From Pharus latifolius (lineage: Eukaryota; Streptophyta; Magnoliopsida; Poales; Poaceae): 64,000 bases of DNA. The notes below the pieces were generated by a model. It was given only the letters and a program-made list of their open reading frames with translations. It searched no databases and was not told where the DNA came from. Location: contig CM033328.1 in the NCBI GenBank assembly GCA_019359835.1, positions 14,667,027 through 14,731,026 on the forward strand, given 5' to 3'. Within the stretch, counting starts at the first letter, position 1. Each line of letters starts with the position of its first letter. This document shows, piece by piece, positions 12,660 through 23,910 of this stretch. The position numbers and the translations under genes are program-made.

Positions 12660-13486
12660 TGTCGACGATTCGGACTCAGGGTCCTTAGCCGAACTTATGC
12701 AAAATTTGTAGGTTGTAAGACATTTCAGGGTGTCCCTCCGGGAAGGTATGTAGAATTATGGAGAACTAGAGCACAGAGAGGTTTATACAGGTTCGGGCCC
12801 TCGATGGTGGGAGTAATAGCCCTACGTCCTGTTGGGATTTCACTATGTATAGTAAAAGGATTTACAAACTGACGGAAAGATCTTCACAGGCAAAGATTTT
12901 TCCTATATGATTGTACAATATGAAGCCTGGAAGGCTTATGGAAGCTGTCTAATCAAGGCTATTGTCTTCAAGTTGGTTGATCTTTGAGTGAGATGTCCCC
13001 CCTCTGTTTGATGCATTGGGCTTCTCCTTTGTACTGGTCGAAAGGGCGCCAAGTCGTAACGGCATCAAATAGTTGCTTGGATGCGGTTTCGTCAACCGCT
13101 CTTAACTCCCACGCAGGTTTAACACGTGTTATTCGTGGATAACCGCACGTATTAACCTTCCGACGATTGCCTTCTTACGTGGAAGAATCTTTGGGATATT
13201 CGGGACATCCCATTAAGAGGGCAGATTAATCCCGCGTACCCTGGTCGAAAATGCTTTGACCGAGCAATGTTGGCTGACCGCGCAACATCTACAGCCTTCT
13301 GTTCGCATATAGCATACGAGCTCCTGACCGCGCACTAGCTGCGGTCTGATCACGTAAAGCCTGTGACCTCGGGCTTGTGCTCCCCAGAATAACTTGAGTT
13401 CGCCCCGTCAGGCGCGTGTCTGGTTCGGATCTATCCTGAACCAGTCGCACATTTATTTGAACTGACTCGGGTGTCAATCCTCGTCA
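12660..13486 (-). repeat. Element C 3' LTR (827 bp)
   Basis: It matches the right LTR from TGTCGACGATTCGG to GTCAATCCTCGTCA; by eye about 95 percent of bases agree over the part compared. The TATA site of the right LTR is altered here (minus strand TACAAAG instead of TATAAAG). Confidence 0.93.
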
Positions 13487-13500
13487 GCTAGCCCCCAAAT
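13487..13500 (-). other. Element C polypurine tract
   Basis: Minus strand ATTTGGGGGCTAGC directly precedes the 3' LTR start TGACGAGG. The same pattern (TGGGGGGCTGC before TGTC) precedes the B 3' LTR. It would prime plus-strand DNA synthesis. Confidence 0.65.
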
Positions 13501-13743
13501 TTGAAGAGAACGTAGGGACGTGTTTACTTCAAATTTTGAGACATACATCGAATTTTTAACCCGACGCTTCAACTCCCCCACTTAGTGGTGCACTAAGTGT
13601 GGCGGTTGGTTCCCCGAGACAGGCTCTGGGTAATACGTGACGGGTAATGATGACGCTGTTGAAAATGTTTTTTAACCCGAGGTGAAATTGTAAATGCTTT
13701 AAAAACTCAAGGCGTTCGGAAGGCGAACCATCACCCTGGCGGC

Positions 13744-13750
13744 TATAAAT
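13744..13750 (+). promoter_or_regulatory. TATA box of antisense gene 1 in element C
   Basis: GGCTATAAATACC lies 94 bases before the start codon at 13844, followed by a pyrimidine-rich leader. It points opposite to the retrotransposon genes. Confidence 0.6.
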
Positions 13751-13843
13751 ACCAAAGCCTTCGGATTTCAAAGTTTCACAACTTCTTTTCTCGGCTAAGT
13801 TTCCTTTGAAGCTATCTTCATTCTTCTTCTCATACACCTCCTG

Positions 13844-14790
13844 ATGGCAGACCATAACATCATCGAGATTGAGAGTGATGAGGATGAAATCTTCGAGCAA
13901 GAGCCACAGATGCCCGAAGGTCCATCTCCTTCAAGGAAGAAACCCAAGGTTGATGAGGGATCCTCCAGCAGAACAAAGGTGAAAGATGCATCATCGTTCT
14001 TTCTTCCTTCTGTTCCTCTAGTTCGTCCTACCCATGCACCTCGGCAGGTCAAACTTTCATCTCCACCTTTGGAGGGACGTTCTTCTCAGTTTTATCCATT
14101 TCATCCCAATACTCCCCGTTTTTGTTCAGATGATCAATTTTCTGGTAGGCAAGCTGCTCTCTCACGACTAGATGATCCTCAACTTGTGTTGGGGAAGCAA
14201 TCTTATAGTGAGAAAGTCGCACTTCCACCATATGATGATCCTCGACCTTTATCGGGTGATCTACTTTCTGGGGGAAGTACTTCAACCTGTCACTTGCAAG
14301 GATTGGTAATTACTTCTGTCTCCCTTTGCTTGTTGTCATAATTGGTAAAACTAACATTTGCAAATGTAGGAGACGAAAATTGTTGGAGCCCCCAGCGACC
14401 AGCCTGCTGAGATTCCACCTCCTTCCCTCGGACAGACTCTCCAAGGGGAAAAAGAGGCACTGGAGAAGAAGACCGAAGAGATGTCTTCGGTGATTCTGCA
14501 CCTGGCAGAATGTTTTGAAAGATCCCGTGAAGATGCGCTCCAGTTTCGTCGGGAGAGGGATCACGCTCAGCAACAGCGAGAACTCTCTGACTTGATCAGG
14601 AACAATAGTGCATCTCTTGTTAGGGATGATGTAGATAGCCTTAGATTAGTTGCTAGTTCTCTGGGGGGTTGTCAGTGTAGATCCTACTGACAACAACATG
14701 TCCCTAGGAGAACTTTGCAAACTACTTTCGGATCAGGTCGACGCTCTGGTTGCCGGTATCCCTTTTGTATGTAAAGAATGTCGGAAATAA
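13844..14790 (+). pseudogene. Antisense gene 1 of element C: unknown acidic/coiled-coil protein, one frameshift
   Basis: Exon 1 (13844-14305, 154 codons) starts MADHNIIEIESDEDEIFEQE, an acidic front followed by a lysine-rich, nuclear-signal-like SPSRKKPKV. An intron (14306-14369, GTAATT...TGTAG) leads in phase to exon 2. Exon 2 has a glutamate/arginine-rich helix (LGQTLQGEKEALEKKTEEM, then RREDH-like charged repeats) that probably forms a coiled coil. At the G run near 14668 the frame shifts; in the shifted frame coding continues (PTDNNMSLGELCKLLSDQV) to a stop at 14788-14790. About 260 residues were encoded in all. I do not recognise the family. Its layout (TATA, intron, poly(A) signal) is that of a complete gene placed antisense between pol and the 3' LTR. 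Confidence 0.6.
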
Positions 14791-14791
14791 A
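14786..14791 (+). terminator. Poly(A) signal overlapping the stop of antisense gene 1
   Basis: AATAAA overlaps the TAA stop codon (GGAAATAAAGC), followed by a T-rich stretch. This supports the shifted frame as the original C-terminus. Confidence 0.5.
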
Positions 14792-15363
14792 GCTTTCTTT
14801 TTCTTCATATTATATGAATATTCTTTACAACTTCTGTGCGAAAACATGGCCATAAGCAATGCCTTTACGACCACTCATACACAGGCAAACTTCAGTTTTG
14901 CGACTAAAATCGCATTTTAATGTTGTATCGCGACCAGCATTGATACTTCGATCAGACTTGAAACCGCGGTTAGAAACGGGGTTTGATTTGAAAGATTACT
15001 GCGATCAGAACCGAAACTCGAGCAGGCCATCACTTCGATTAGAATCGGAGCTTAGTCGAAGACATGGTTCCGACCACACAGCAATCTAATCAAAACATAT
15101 CCGTACGTCCAAGAGCTGGGTCAGAGGATATTTTCATGAAAGTTTACAAGAAACATGAAAGAAAATGTCCTCCGAAAACCTTTGTAAAACTCTTCATGTT
15201 TTTGTATCTTCAAATCTTGAAACAAAGAAGTCCTTTTGTTTTGGATCCGATACCAGGAACACTTAACGGGTCCGCTAGAGAGTATCCATTATGGGAAATG
15301 AATAGAATATTAAGTAGAACGTTTGAGTGGAACGTTACTCACAGTAGTGCGCCTCGTCTGGTC
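14792..15363. other. Spacer between antisense genes 1 and 2 of element C
   Basis: No convincing coding sequence. The stretch is rich in the words CGACCAG and GCGATCAG, which recur across C, and presumably holds the 3' flank of gene 1 and the upstream promoter of gene 2. Confidence 0.5.
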
Positions 15364-15370
15364 TATAAAA
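15364..15370 (+). promoter_or_regulatory. TATA box of antisense gene 2 in element C
   Basis: GTCTATAAAAGGAGC lies about 135 bases upstream of the start codon at 15505, with a leader containing CACAGCC and TCATCTTCTCC. Confidence 0.65.
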
Positions 15371-15504
15371 GGAGCAGTTAGCTTCTTGAGAAAGCCACAC
15401 AGCCAAAAACCCTTCCTTAACATTTCCGCCGCACAAAACCCTCATTCTCCACAGCCTTCATCTTCTCCAAAGTTACCAACTTTCATCAAGATCTCTCACA
15501 AGAA

Positions 15505-18500
15505 ATGGTGTCTTGGAGCCGATCGGTCCACCACTCTGAGGAAAGTCTTCTGGCGTTGGAGAAGGAAGAGATCCTTCCTCCGCGGTTGCTAATCAATTGG
15601 CGGCCCGAGGAGAAGGACCAAGAAACCCCAGTCGTCAGAGAGGGCGAACAGGTGGTTTTTGAAGAGTATCTGCGATGCGGGTTCTGATTCCCTGAGAGTC
15701 GGTTCTTGAAGGATATTCTGGAGCATTACGGGTTGGAATTGATAAATCTCCACCCGAATGCGATCCTGATTCTGGCGGTGTTCCAGCATCTGTGTGAGGC
15801 TTACATCGGAGTGTATCCCAGCGTGGATCTTTTCCGGCGCTTCTATTATTCGGTGTGGTCTAAGAGCTCCAATGCCGCCGGATGTATATACTTCCGGATA
15901 TGGGAGAAGAAAGAGTATCCCTTCCCACCCCTGTGAGACTCAGTGCACTGGTGGCACCAGAAATGGTTCTACTGCACCCCTCCATCTGAGAGCTGGTTGT
16001 GGTTTGAGAACTCACGGCCGGAGAAGCCGAGCGAGTTGGATTCCCTCTCGGCGATGAATGCCGAGTTCATGAAGCATGCCGAGGTGATTCTTCACCTAGT
16101 CGGACAAGGACTAAAGGCTCATGACATCATACGCGACTTCGTGAAGAATCAGTTGAGCCCCCTGCGTGAAAGGGCTCATCCGGCTTGGGAGATAAAGTCC
16201 ATGGCGGACAACACCCTGGATTATAATAACGGTACGCGATTTCGACACCAAAACCTCATACCTTTGCTCTGTGCTTTCTAATTGGTCTTCTGGGAACAGT
16301 CCTGCCTTCCTCCGATTTCGAGAGGCGGACAAATTACCTCCTCAGGGCCTATAATACCGAAGTGGAGGGCCCCAAGGAATCGCCTCACCCACAGAGCTTA
16401 ATTCACGCCAGCGATGACCTCAAACAGGAACGCCGAAAGGTATGTCACCTTTCATTTAGTTCTCATTCGTAGGTCTTATGTACATCTAGTACTGACAAAT
16501 GCACCGGAATGACATAGCTCTTGGGGAGATTCGCCGAGGCGACATTCCCAAATGAAAACGTCGGTCTCCTGGGAAAGCCGACGGTGAAGAATATGAAGAA
16601 GATCACCTCGAAGCCCAGGACAAGAAATCCTGCCCCCAAGAAATCCAAGAAGATCCTCGGGGAAGGGTCTTCGCGCGGGACTTCCCTTACCGCAAGGAAA
16701 ACTGCGGTAAGATATCACATACCTCCTGTTCCTCTAGGACAAACAGGAATTACTTCTTCGTCGTATCGGGGGAGAGGAGCGAGGAGGAGGAGGAGGATGA
16801 TGTTCTCCTGGTCCGCCGGAAGAGGCAAATAGCAGACTCTCAATCCGGTGAGACACTACCTCGTCCTGCGGAAACAGAAGCAACCACAGCGGACCCTGCA
16901 TCCACCGGGAGTCCCGTGGTCGCGGGCGAGACCCCTGCTCCCGAAGCCCCAGAGGCTTCAGGGTCAGTCACTTCTCCCTCCCTGGTCGACGGGACGATCA
17001 CGGTAAGATTTCCTCGTGGTCTTGATTTCTTAATTGCATCTGTACATGTGTTTATCAGATCTACACTCATACAGGGAGAAGAACTTCCCCTTGTGACTCC
17101 TGTGAGTCCCAGGGAGGCAAATCCTCCACTCCTGGGGACAGGAGTGGAAGTGACAGAACAAGACTCCGTGACCAACCTCAGGGTCGCGGATGAGGCGCCG
17201 GCTCCAGCAGTCTAGGAGCCACCCAGGCCTTCGGGTGTATCCCTGTCGCTCGAACAGGTTACCCCGGTACGATTCTTACCACTTAGGTCTTCAGCATTCC
17301 TTATGCACATGCTTACAGGAAAATATACATAGGGAGAAAAGGCCCTGTTCACAAAGAGAAAGACTAGGACGGACAACGACTGTCCTTCTTCTCTCGGGGA
17401 GCCACCTTTGAAATCCCAGAAGCTAATGGGATTTCAGTTAAGGTAAGAATCCTGCTTGGTTTGTTCTGAATCAGATTGTGACGACCATCAATGTGATCGG
17501 CAACTCCACCTTTCTTTGTAGGCATAAAGACGTAGCACCGAGCCCCCCAACCGCCCCAGGGAGGGTTGAAGTCTCTGCCGGTGCTGAGGCCTTCGGTGAG
17601 GAGTGCTCTGTCCCTTTGGTCCAGGATGTCGTCCGGGCCATTAGGGACGAGTCGGGTGCGGAGACCCAGTTGCAGGCATTGGAAACTGTGACTGAGGCCC
17701 AGCAGGCGCATCCACCTGCTGCTCCTGTCGAGGATGGGACGGGTCCCTCGACTAGGACTCCAGTAACCCTGGATAGCAAGTCATTCCGGGAATATACAGA
17801 GGTATAATGAACATCTCTTATGAAACCTGAATTGTGCATAGGACACCGCTGATTTCCTTCTGTGTTACAGGAGCTATCCCGTATAATGGCCAAATCGATT
17901 GCTATGGTGGACAGCATCGAGGCCATACAAAAGGAGAGAGACTGCTTGCGAGAGTAAGAATAAATGCCCTTTAATTTGTATGGATACAAATTCGCTATGA
18001 CAATTATCTTTTTTGTCACAGGGAGGTTACTTCTCTGAAGAGGAACCTGGCCGCTAGCAAGCTCAAGGCGATCACCGTGATTTCGAACCAAGAGGTCGAG
18101 CTTAATGAACTGCGGTCACAGCTCTCTGGTAAGTCAATTCCGACCAGAACAACTAGACCTTGTTATTTGGACCACTTGTAACGATCTTCTTACCGCAGCG
18201 CAAGCAAGTCAAATAAAACGGCTCAATCAGGACAAGGCAATCCTCCAACTCTCCATTGACTCTATCCGAAGGGCGAACAGAGACCTGAGCCAATCCATCT
18301 TCGAAAAGCTAAAGATGGTGGCCCGTCTCCTGAGGGCTGATGTGGTCGAGACCACAAAAGACGACCTCAGTTCGAGCGACTGGTCTACACTGGTCGTAGC
18401 CCAAGCGGAGTCACTACTCGAGTATCTTCCTGAAGATACACGGCGCGACAAGAGGTGATCAAAACCAGGGTTCGATCAGCAGCCTCCGCCATTCTCTACC

Positions 18501-18646
18501 GGTTTCGTCTCCACCATGGCCCAGATATGGACCTGAATCCACTGGTGGGAACGGTAGAGATCGAGAGTGAAAAGCAACTCGAGGCAATCATGGAGGAACC
18601 CAATCCTCTTGTAGATAAGCTCCCGACTGAGCTCGGGATTATGTAA
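15505..18646 (+). pseudogene. Antisense gene 2 of element C: multi-exon 'putative gypsy type transposon' (Transposase_28-like) protein, decayed
   Basis: Exon 1 (15505-16231) encodes a conserved-looking globular domain: LLALEKEEILPPRLLINW, HYGLELINLHPNAILILAVF, HLCEAYIGVYPSVDLFRRFY, WLWFENSRPEKPSELDS. This resembles the domain Pfam calls 'putative gypsy type transposon' (PF04195), judged by eye. Exons 16300-16439 and 16518-16706 join in phase (16231 phase 1, then phase 0). Later coding blocks run to 17002 and from 17075, 17521, 17871 and 18022 onward with good splice sites; the last block starts near 18200 and ends at 18646. The middle is acidic and proline-rich, and the C-terminal third is coiled coil (KRNLAASKLKAI, IKRLNQDKAILQLSIDSIRR). 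Breaks: in-frame TGA at 15685 and 15934, TAG near 17214, a frame problem near 16740 and a frameshift near 18450. Function unknown. Confidence 0.65.
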
Positions 18647-19114
18647 CCCCTGTACAGACATAACTTATGCAATGCATGTATTTTTTATTTTGAAAGAAAG
18701 CAATTTTTTGTTGTTTCATATTATAAGCATATCCCCCTAGCCCCCGCCTGTGATTATAAATACTGAAGGCTTAGTATTATAAATACAGGAGAAATACGAG
18801 TGCAACGACCAGGGGTGTGCGATCAGACCAACAATTATGATCAATGTAACGCAAGCCACTCAGGTGACCAAGGACATACCAGCAAGCCCCGTATGCATTG
18901 AGAAACGGCTTATTTAGGAGTGACTTGTCTGGCAGTGGTCATGAGATCGGCCAGCGAATCCGATTAGAACGCTGTAGTGATATAACTGCCGGTGACCAGC
19001 CCCCGAGTCAAGTTCATAACGCACGGGCATGGAAGGAGATGTTCATCGTATGAAACCAAAAGACTTTTTGTTTTATTAAGAAATGCTGATTGAAAAGGAA
19101 AAGGGATTGAATAC
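18647..19114. other. Convergent spacer between antisense gene 2 and the end of C pol
   Basis: No gene is seen. It contains the repeated phrase ATTATAAATAC at about 18754 and 18776 and a T-rich tract after the gene 2 stop. Transcripts from both strands would converge here. Confidence 0.5.
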
Positions 19115-20167
19115 TTACACGTAAAACTTGCGTAGTTGATCGATGTGCCAAGTATTGGACAAAATTCGACCATCCTCCATGGCTAATCGAGCTGACCCTG
19201 GTCGCGGCAACGAAACAACAGTGTAAGGGCCTTCCCACTTCGGGGAGAATTTGTTGCGATTAGACTGGTCCTGAATTTTTCGTAAAACCAGATCGCCCAC
19301 GTGAAGACTACGTGGTCGCACCCTTTTGTTATGGTATTTGCGCAAAGCTTGCAAGTATACCATGGACTTGATCAAAGCGCGATCACGCCTTTCTTCTAAG
19401 AGGATGAGATCCTATGATTGCTGTTCGGTCTGGTCAACTCGTTCGAATTGCTCTGTCCGAACAGATCCAATACTAACTTCTATAGGCAATACGGCCTCGG
19501 CCCCATAGACCAGATGGAAGGGCGTCTCACCGGTGGCTCGACTAGAGGTAGTTCGTAGTGCCCATAGAACGGTATAGAGCTCATCTGCCCAAGCCCCTGA
19601 GCGAGTCTTAAGGCGATCAAAAACACGTTTTATAATGCCTTGCAATATCTGCCCGTTGGCACGTTCCACGGCACCATTGCTCTGTGGGTGAGCCACAGAA
19701 GCAAAGCATACCTTGGTCCCAATCTGATCGCAGTAATCCAGGAAAAGACCAATGGCGAACTGGGAACCATTGTCCATGATGAGATGGTTTGGAACACCGA
19801 ATCGAGCAATGATGTTCTTATAGAAGAACTTTTGTGCTGCTGATGCGGTAATATTTCATACCAGTTCAGCCTTAATCAACTTTGTAAACGTGTCAGTGGC
19901 TACGAACAGAAACTTGTACCCATTGGCCGCTTGTGGCATAGGACCGACAATATCCATCCCCCAGACCGCAAAAGGCCATGCAAGGGGAATGGTTTGTAAT
20001 GCATAGGCAGGTTGATGAACCTATCTCGCATGAAACTGACACTGAGGACACATTTTGACCATGTGCTTGGCATCATCGAGTGCCGAAGGCCAGTAGAATC
20101 CTTGTCGAAAAGCTTTTCCGACCAGTGTCCGATATGACGCGTGCGCACCGCATACCCCGTCATGTAT
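19115..20167 (-). pseudogene. Element C integrase, broken by frameshifts
   Basis: The minus-strand pieces in order are a zinc-binding part with CPQCQFHAR near 20030, WGMDIVGPMPQAANGYKF near 19950 in a shifted frame, then 19777-19412 with MDNGSQF (catalytic Asp) and HPQSNGAVERANGQI (catalytic Glu). The frame 19375-19115 carries the C-terminal domain KFSPKWEGPYTVVSLP and ends LRKFYV. Frameshifts or stops lie near 20030-20160, 19780-19870 and 19400. The first catalytic Asp region falls in a disrupted stretch. It would insert cDNA if whole. Confidence 0.82.
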
Positions 20168-22237
20168 TTATTTCAAGAGGGATTTACCTTCCTCCTGAGA
20201 TATACAGCGCATGAACACTCCTTGAGTGCCCTTTCTATACAAAACTCCTCCTATGAGCTTGTACAGACGCACTTTTTGAATCAACCGATCGCTTTCGGTT
20301 TCATCCTCGGGTAGGGTCCCATGTTCAAGATAGACTCTCAATGGATGAGTCCAATCCTGTTCCTGACCGAAGTTGGTAACGCAGACTGTTACCGGATCAT
20401 CCTCGACCGAAGTCATGATCGAAGGATGTTCCAAGTGTTCAACGAACACTCCTGCCGAAGCGGATGTGCGTGATGACCCAATTTTGGATAATTGGTCTGC
20501 GAGAATGTTGTCCTTTCTCGGGATATATTGGACTTCGAAATGAATGAAGTGTTGTTCCAATCTCCTCACTTCCCCCAAGTAATGAGCCATTGTCTCATCG
20601 GAGGTGCTGTACTCCTTGTTTACCTGGTTTACGACCAGCTGTGAGTCTCCCCTCACCACTAATCGACGGACTCTGAGGAATTTTGCTGCCCAGAGCCCTG
20701 CAAGAAGACCTTCATACTCTGCTGCGTTGTTGGTCGCAACAAAGTGTAGTTGAATGACATACTTAAGCTGTTCGCCCTGAGGAGTAACTAAGACCACTCC
20801 AGCCCCTGAGTGTTGAAAACAACGGGAACCGTCGAAGTACATTGTCCAATGATTGGGGCATTCCAATTCCTCGGGCACCTGCACGAGTGGCTCAGGGTTG
20901 GTCCATTCGACCACAAAGTCGGCAAAGTCCTGAGACTTAACCGCCGTGTGGGGCGTGAAATGGATATCAAAAGCACCTAGTTCGGCCGCCCATTTGGCGA
21001 TTCGACTAGATTTCTCCGGATTTTGGACAATATCCCCTAAAGGAAAAGAGGAGGGTACTATGATCTTGTGAGCTTGGAAGTAATGTCGTAGCTTATGGGA
21101 AGCCATCAGTAGTGCGTAAAGTATCTTCTGGACCTCAGGGTATCGCTCCGTAGGACCATGAAGTACCTCGCTAACATAGTAGACGGGTCTGTGTACTCCT
21201 TCCCTATCCGCGATCAAGACAGCGCTGACCACGTGCGGGGTGGCCGCCAAATAGAGAAGTAATGGTTCTCCTTTGTCGGGAGACACCAAGGTTGGCGGAC
21301 TGGATAGATATGTTTTTACCTCCTGAAATGCTTTTTTGGCCTCATCGGACCATGTGAAATTGTGATGCTTCTGCAGGGCCTTGAAGAAAGGTAATCCCCT
21401 TTTGCCTAGTCGCGATATGAAACGACTCAAGGCTGCCATGCGACCAGCCAAGCGTTGAACATCTTTCATGGTCGAGGGTGACCTCATCTGTTCGATGGCC
21501 TTGATTTTTTTAGGATTGACCTCAATGCCCCTTGAACAAACAAGGAAACCAAGAAGTTTTCCTGAAGAAACCCCGAAAGAACATTTCTCTGAGTTCAATT
21601 TTCTTCCAAAGCGATTCAAATTACAGAAGGTTTCAGCGAGATCGTCCAAATGAGACAATCTCTTAGTGCTTTTCACAACCAAGTCGTCTACATATGCTTC
21701 GAGATTACGCCCTATCTGGGAAAGAAAGGTCTTTTGCATCAAGTGCTGGTACGTGGAACCTGCGTTCTTGAGACCGAACGGCATTCTGACGTAGCAATAG
21801 GTGCCAAATGGGGTGATGAAGGAAGTCTTCTCTTCATCTTCTTCTGCCATGCTACTTTGATGGTATCCTAAGTAAGCGTCCAGGAAGCTCATCAGTTCGC
21901 AACCCGCGGTTGAGTCGACCAGTTGGTCAATGCGGGGAAGGGGGAAGTCATCCTTCGGACAGGCACTGTTGAGGCTGGTGTAGTCGACGCACATGCGCCA
22001 CTTGCCATTTGACTTGCGGACCATGACCGGATTGGCGAGCCACTCCGGGTGATCGACCTCGCAAATAAACCCGGCCTTTAGGAGTTTGTCCAACTCCTCT
22101 CGGATGGCTTCTTGTCGGTCGACAGTAAAACGTCTCGGCTTTTGCTTTATTGGTCGCTGTCCAGGTCGAATTGCTAACCTGTGCTTGATTACTTCCCTTG
22201 GGACACCGGGCATGTCGGATGGTTTCCACGCAAACAC
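20168..22237 (-). CDS. Element C reverse transcriptase with tandem RNase H modules (689-residue open frame)
   Basis: This is the longest intact frame in the window. RT: KSNGKWRMCVDYTSLNSACP near residue 75, LDAYLGYH with Asp120, and YVDD at 182-185, so all three catalytic Asp are present. Residues about 320-400 form a first RNase H-like module whose usual catalytic Asp is lost (LLLYLAATP). Residues about 463-585 form a second, complete module: MYFDGS (Asp469), AAEYEGLLAGL (Glu507), VVRGDSQLV (Asp531) and DNILADQLSK (Asp581). A degenerate plus an active RNase H is typical of Tat-type gypsy elements. The end (QKVRLYKLIGGVLYRKG) starts the integrase. The frame begins at a Met inside the polyprotein; upstream coding continues beyond a TAG near 22276, so the true start was in gag. 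Confidence 0.88.
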   Translation of the reverse strand: MFAWKPSDMPGVPREVIKHRLAIRPGQRPIKQKPRRFTVDRQEAIREELDKLLKAGFICEVDHPEWLANPVMVRKSNGKWRMCVDYTSLNSACPKDDFPLPRIDQLVDSTAGCELMSFLDAYLGYHQSSMAEEDEEKTSFITPFGTYCYVRMPFGLKNAGSTYQHLMQKTFLSQIGRNLEAYVDDLVVKSTKRLSHLDDLAETFCNLNRFGRKLNSEKCSFGVSSGKLLGFLVCSRGIEVNPKKIKAIEQMRSPSTMKDVQRLAGRMAALSRFISRLGKRGLPFFKALQKHHNFTWSDEAKKAFQEVKTYLSSPPTLVSPDKGEPLLLYLAATPHVVSAVLIADREGVHRPVYYVSEVLHGPTERYPEVQKILYALLMASHKLRHYFQAHKIIVPSSFPLGDIVQNPEKSSRIAKWAAELGAFDIHFTPHTAVKSQDFADFVVEWTNPEPLVQVPEELECPNHWTMYFDGSRCFQHSGAGVVLVTPQGEQLKYVIQLHFVATNNAAEYEGLLAGLWAAKFLRVRRLVVRGDSQLVVNQVNKEYSTSDETMAHYLGEVRRLEQHFIHFEVQYIPRKDNILADQLSKIGSSRTSASAGVFVEHLEHPSIMTSVEDDPVTVCVTNFGQEQDWTHPLRVYLEHGTLPEDETESDRLIQKVRLYKLIGGVLYRKGTQGVFMRCISQEEGKSLLK

Positions 22238-23905
22238 ATCTATGTTAGCCTGGAGGAAAGTAATGAGCTCGAGTTCCTATTTGTCATCCAGGCCTGATCC
22301 GACCCGAATTGTCTTGGATGGATCATCTGGGTACAAAGGAACTAGTTTGAGTTTCTCATCTGGTCGAGGAGCAGCCTTGATCGCGTCAGTGGCGACAGTG
22401 GCGACCTGAGAGTCTCGGAGGGGAAGCTGGTCGACCATCTCCAGAGATAGCCGGTCGCACGTTAGTGCCACATTGTGACTGCCTCGGATCGAGATGACAC
22501 CTTTGGGGCCAGGAAACTTGCCGCACTGATAAGCATAGTGCGTTGCCATCATGAACTTAGCAAGAGTTGGCCTACCAAAGATTGCATTGTAAGCTGAATC
22601 ACAATCAGTTACGTCAAAAGTAATTCTGTTCAGAAATTATCCGGTTCTCCCAGTGTGACCGGGAGGACCACCTGTCCCAACGGCATCATGGAGGGACCAG
22701 GGATTATCCCATAAAACGGATGGATTATGCGTTTAATCTTGGAACGAGGAATTTGCATCTCGTCGAGCGCCTTGACCAATAAGATGTCCAAGGAGCTTCC
22801 TCCGTCGATCAGGAACCTTTCGACTCACATTACTGATGATCGAGGTAATGACCAGAGGAAGCCTCAATGGTCGAGTAAGCCCCATAGGACAATCAGTGCG
22901 ATCAAACGTCAAAGGTGTATCCGACCAACGGGGGTACTGAGGTTCACCAAGGGATGTCTCCGTTTGGTTAACCTCTCGATAAAAGGCCTTAAACTGCCTT
23001 TTGGAAACAAAAGAAGAGGAACCTCCGAAAATAACATTAACGTGATTACGAGGTACCTGGTAAGACATCTCTTCGTCCCCTTCGACATCTCTAAGTCCGC
23101 ATGCTTGATCCTTAGTTGGTAAGGTCGGCATTGGTCCAACCCCCTGGTAGAAGTCATCCAACTGCTTCAACCAACTCCTGCAGTTCTTGAGGTCGTGGCC
23201 TGCTGAGTTGTGGAGTGGACACCATTTCTTGCCTTCCTGCGGGTTAGTCGACTTCTCTGGCTGGTCGGCACTACGACCACCAGAAGCAGTTTTATTCTTA
23301 AACGAAGGCTTGTTACCTTTGGTCGAAGGAGGCTTCTCTGCAACTGCGACCTCGCGGTACTGTCCAGAGCGATTCCTTTTTGACTTCTTTGACTTCCCGC
23401 CCGACGAAGATTCCGGCTTCTTGCTTGAATCTTCCTCCCTAGCATCCTTGAGACCCGGTTGAGGCGGTAGGTTACCTTTATCGACCATCCGGTTCCATTC
23501 GACCGCGTCAGAGTATCGATCAGCCATATCAAAGAGATCGGCTACTGATCGAGGAGGATGGATGAGAAAGTCTTCGGTGAATCTCCGATATCAAATGGCA
23601 TGTTTAAATGCCCTAATAATGGAGCTGTCAGATATGTTCGGGATGGTATTCCTCACCCCGACAAACCTCTTGACAAACTGACGAAGGGTTTCGGTTGAAG
23701 TTTGCCGTAGTCGATGGAGGTCGTCCTCTTTACCCGGCTTTTGATTACAATTTTGGAAATTGCTGAGGATAGCGTCGCACAGCATTTCCCAGTTGTAAAT
23801 AGAACCTTCGGGCTGATTAAACAACCAGGTTCTTGCCGATCCTTCAAGAACTGTTGGCAGGTAGTTGGCCATGACCCGGTCATCGCCTCCTGTCGACGGT
23901 GGGCG
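22238..23905 (-). pseudogene. Element C gag and protease, 5'-truncated and broken
   Basis: Coding enters directly from the LTR edge with DDAHRRQEAM; the frame 23872-23591 is mid-gag (MANYLPTVLEGSARTWLFN, LRQFVKRFVGVRNTIPNISD). After a TGA near 23590, gag continues at 23527-22733 with a lysine-rich stretch and a Cys/His cluster WCPLHNSAGHDLKNC. Protease remnants follow at 22780-22700, where the Asp position lies in a disrupted frame; a further piece at 22552-22277 reads into RT. The first part of gag and the primer site are absent. Confidence 0.8.
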
Positions 23906-23910
23906 TCATC

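Noticed and set aside
15685..15936. Two in-frame TGA codons as a sign of stop-codon recoding
   Set aside because: The gene also has a TAG and frameshifts, so decay is the simpler explanation.
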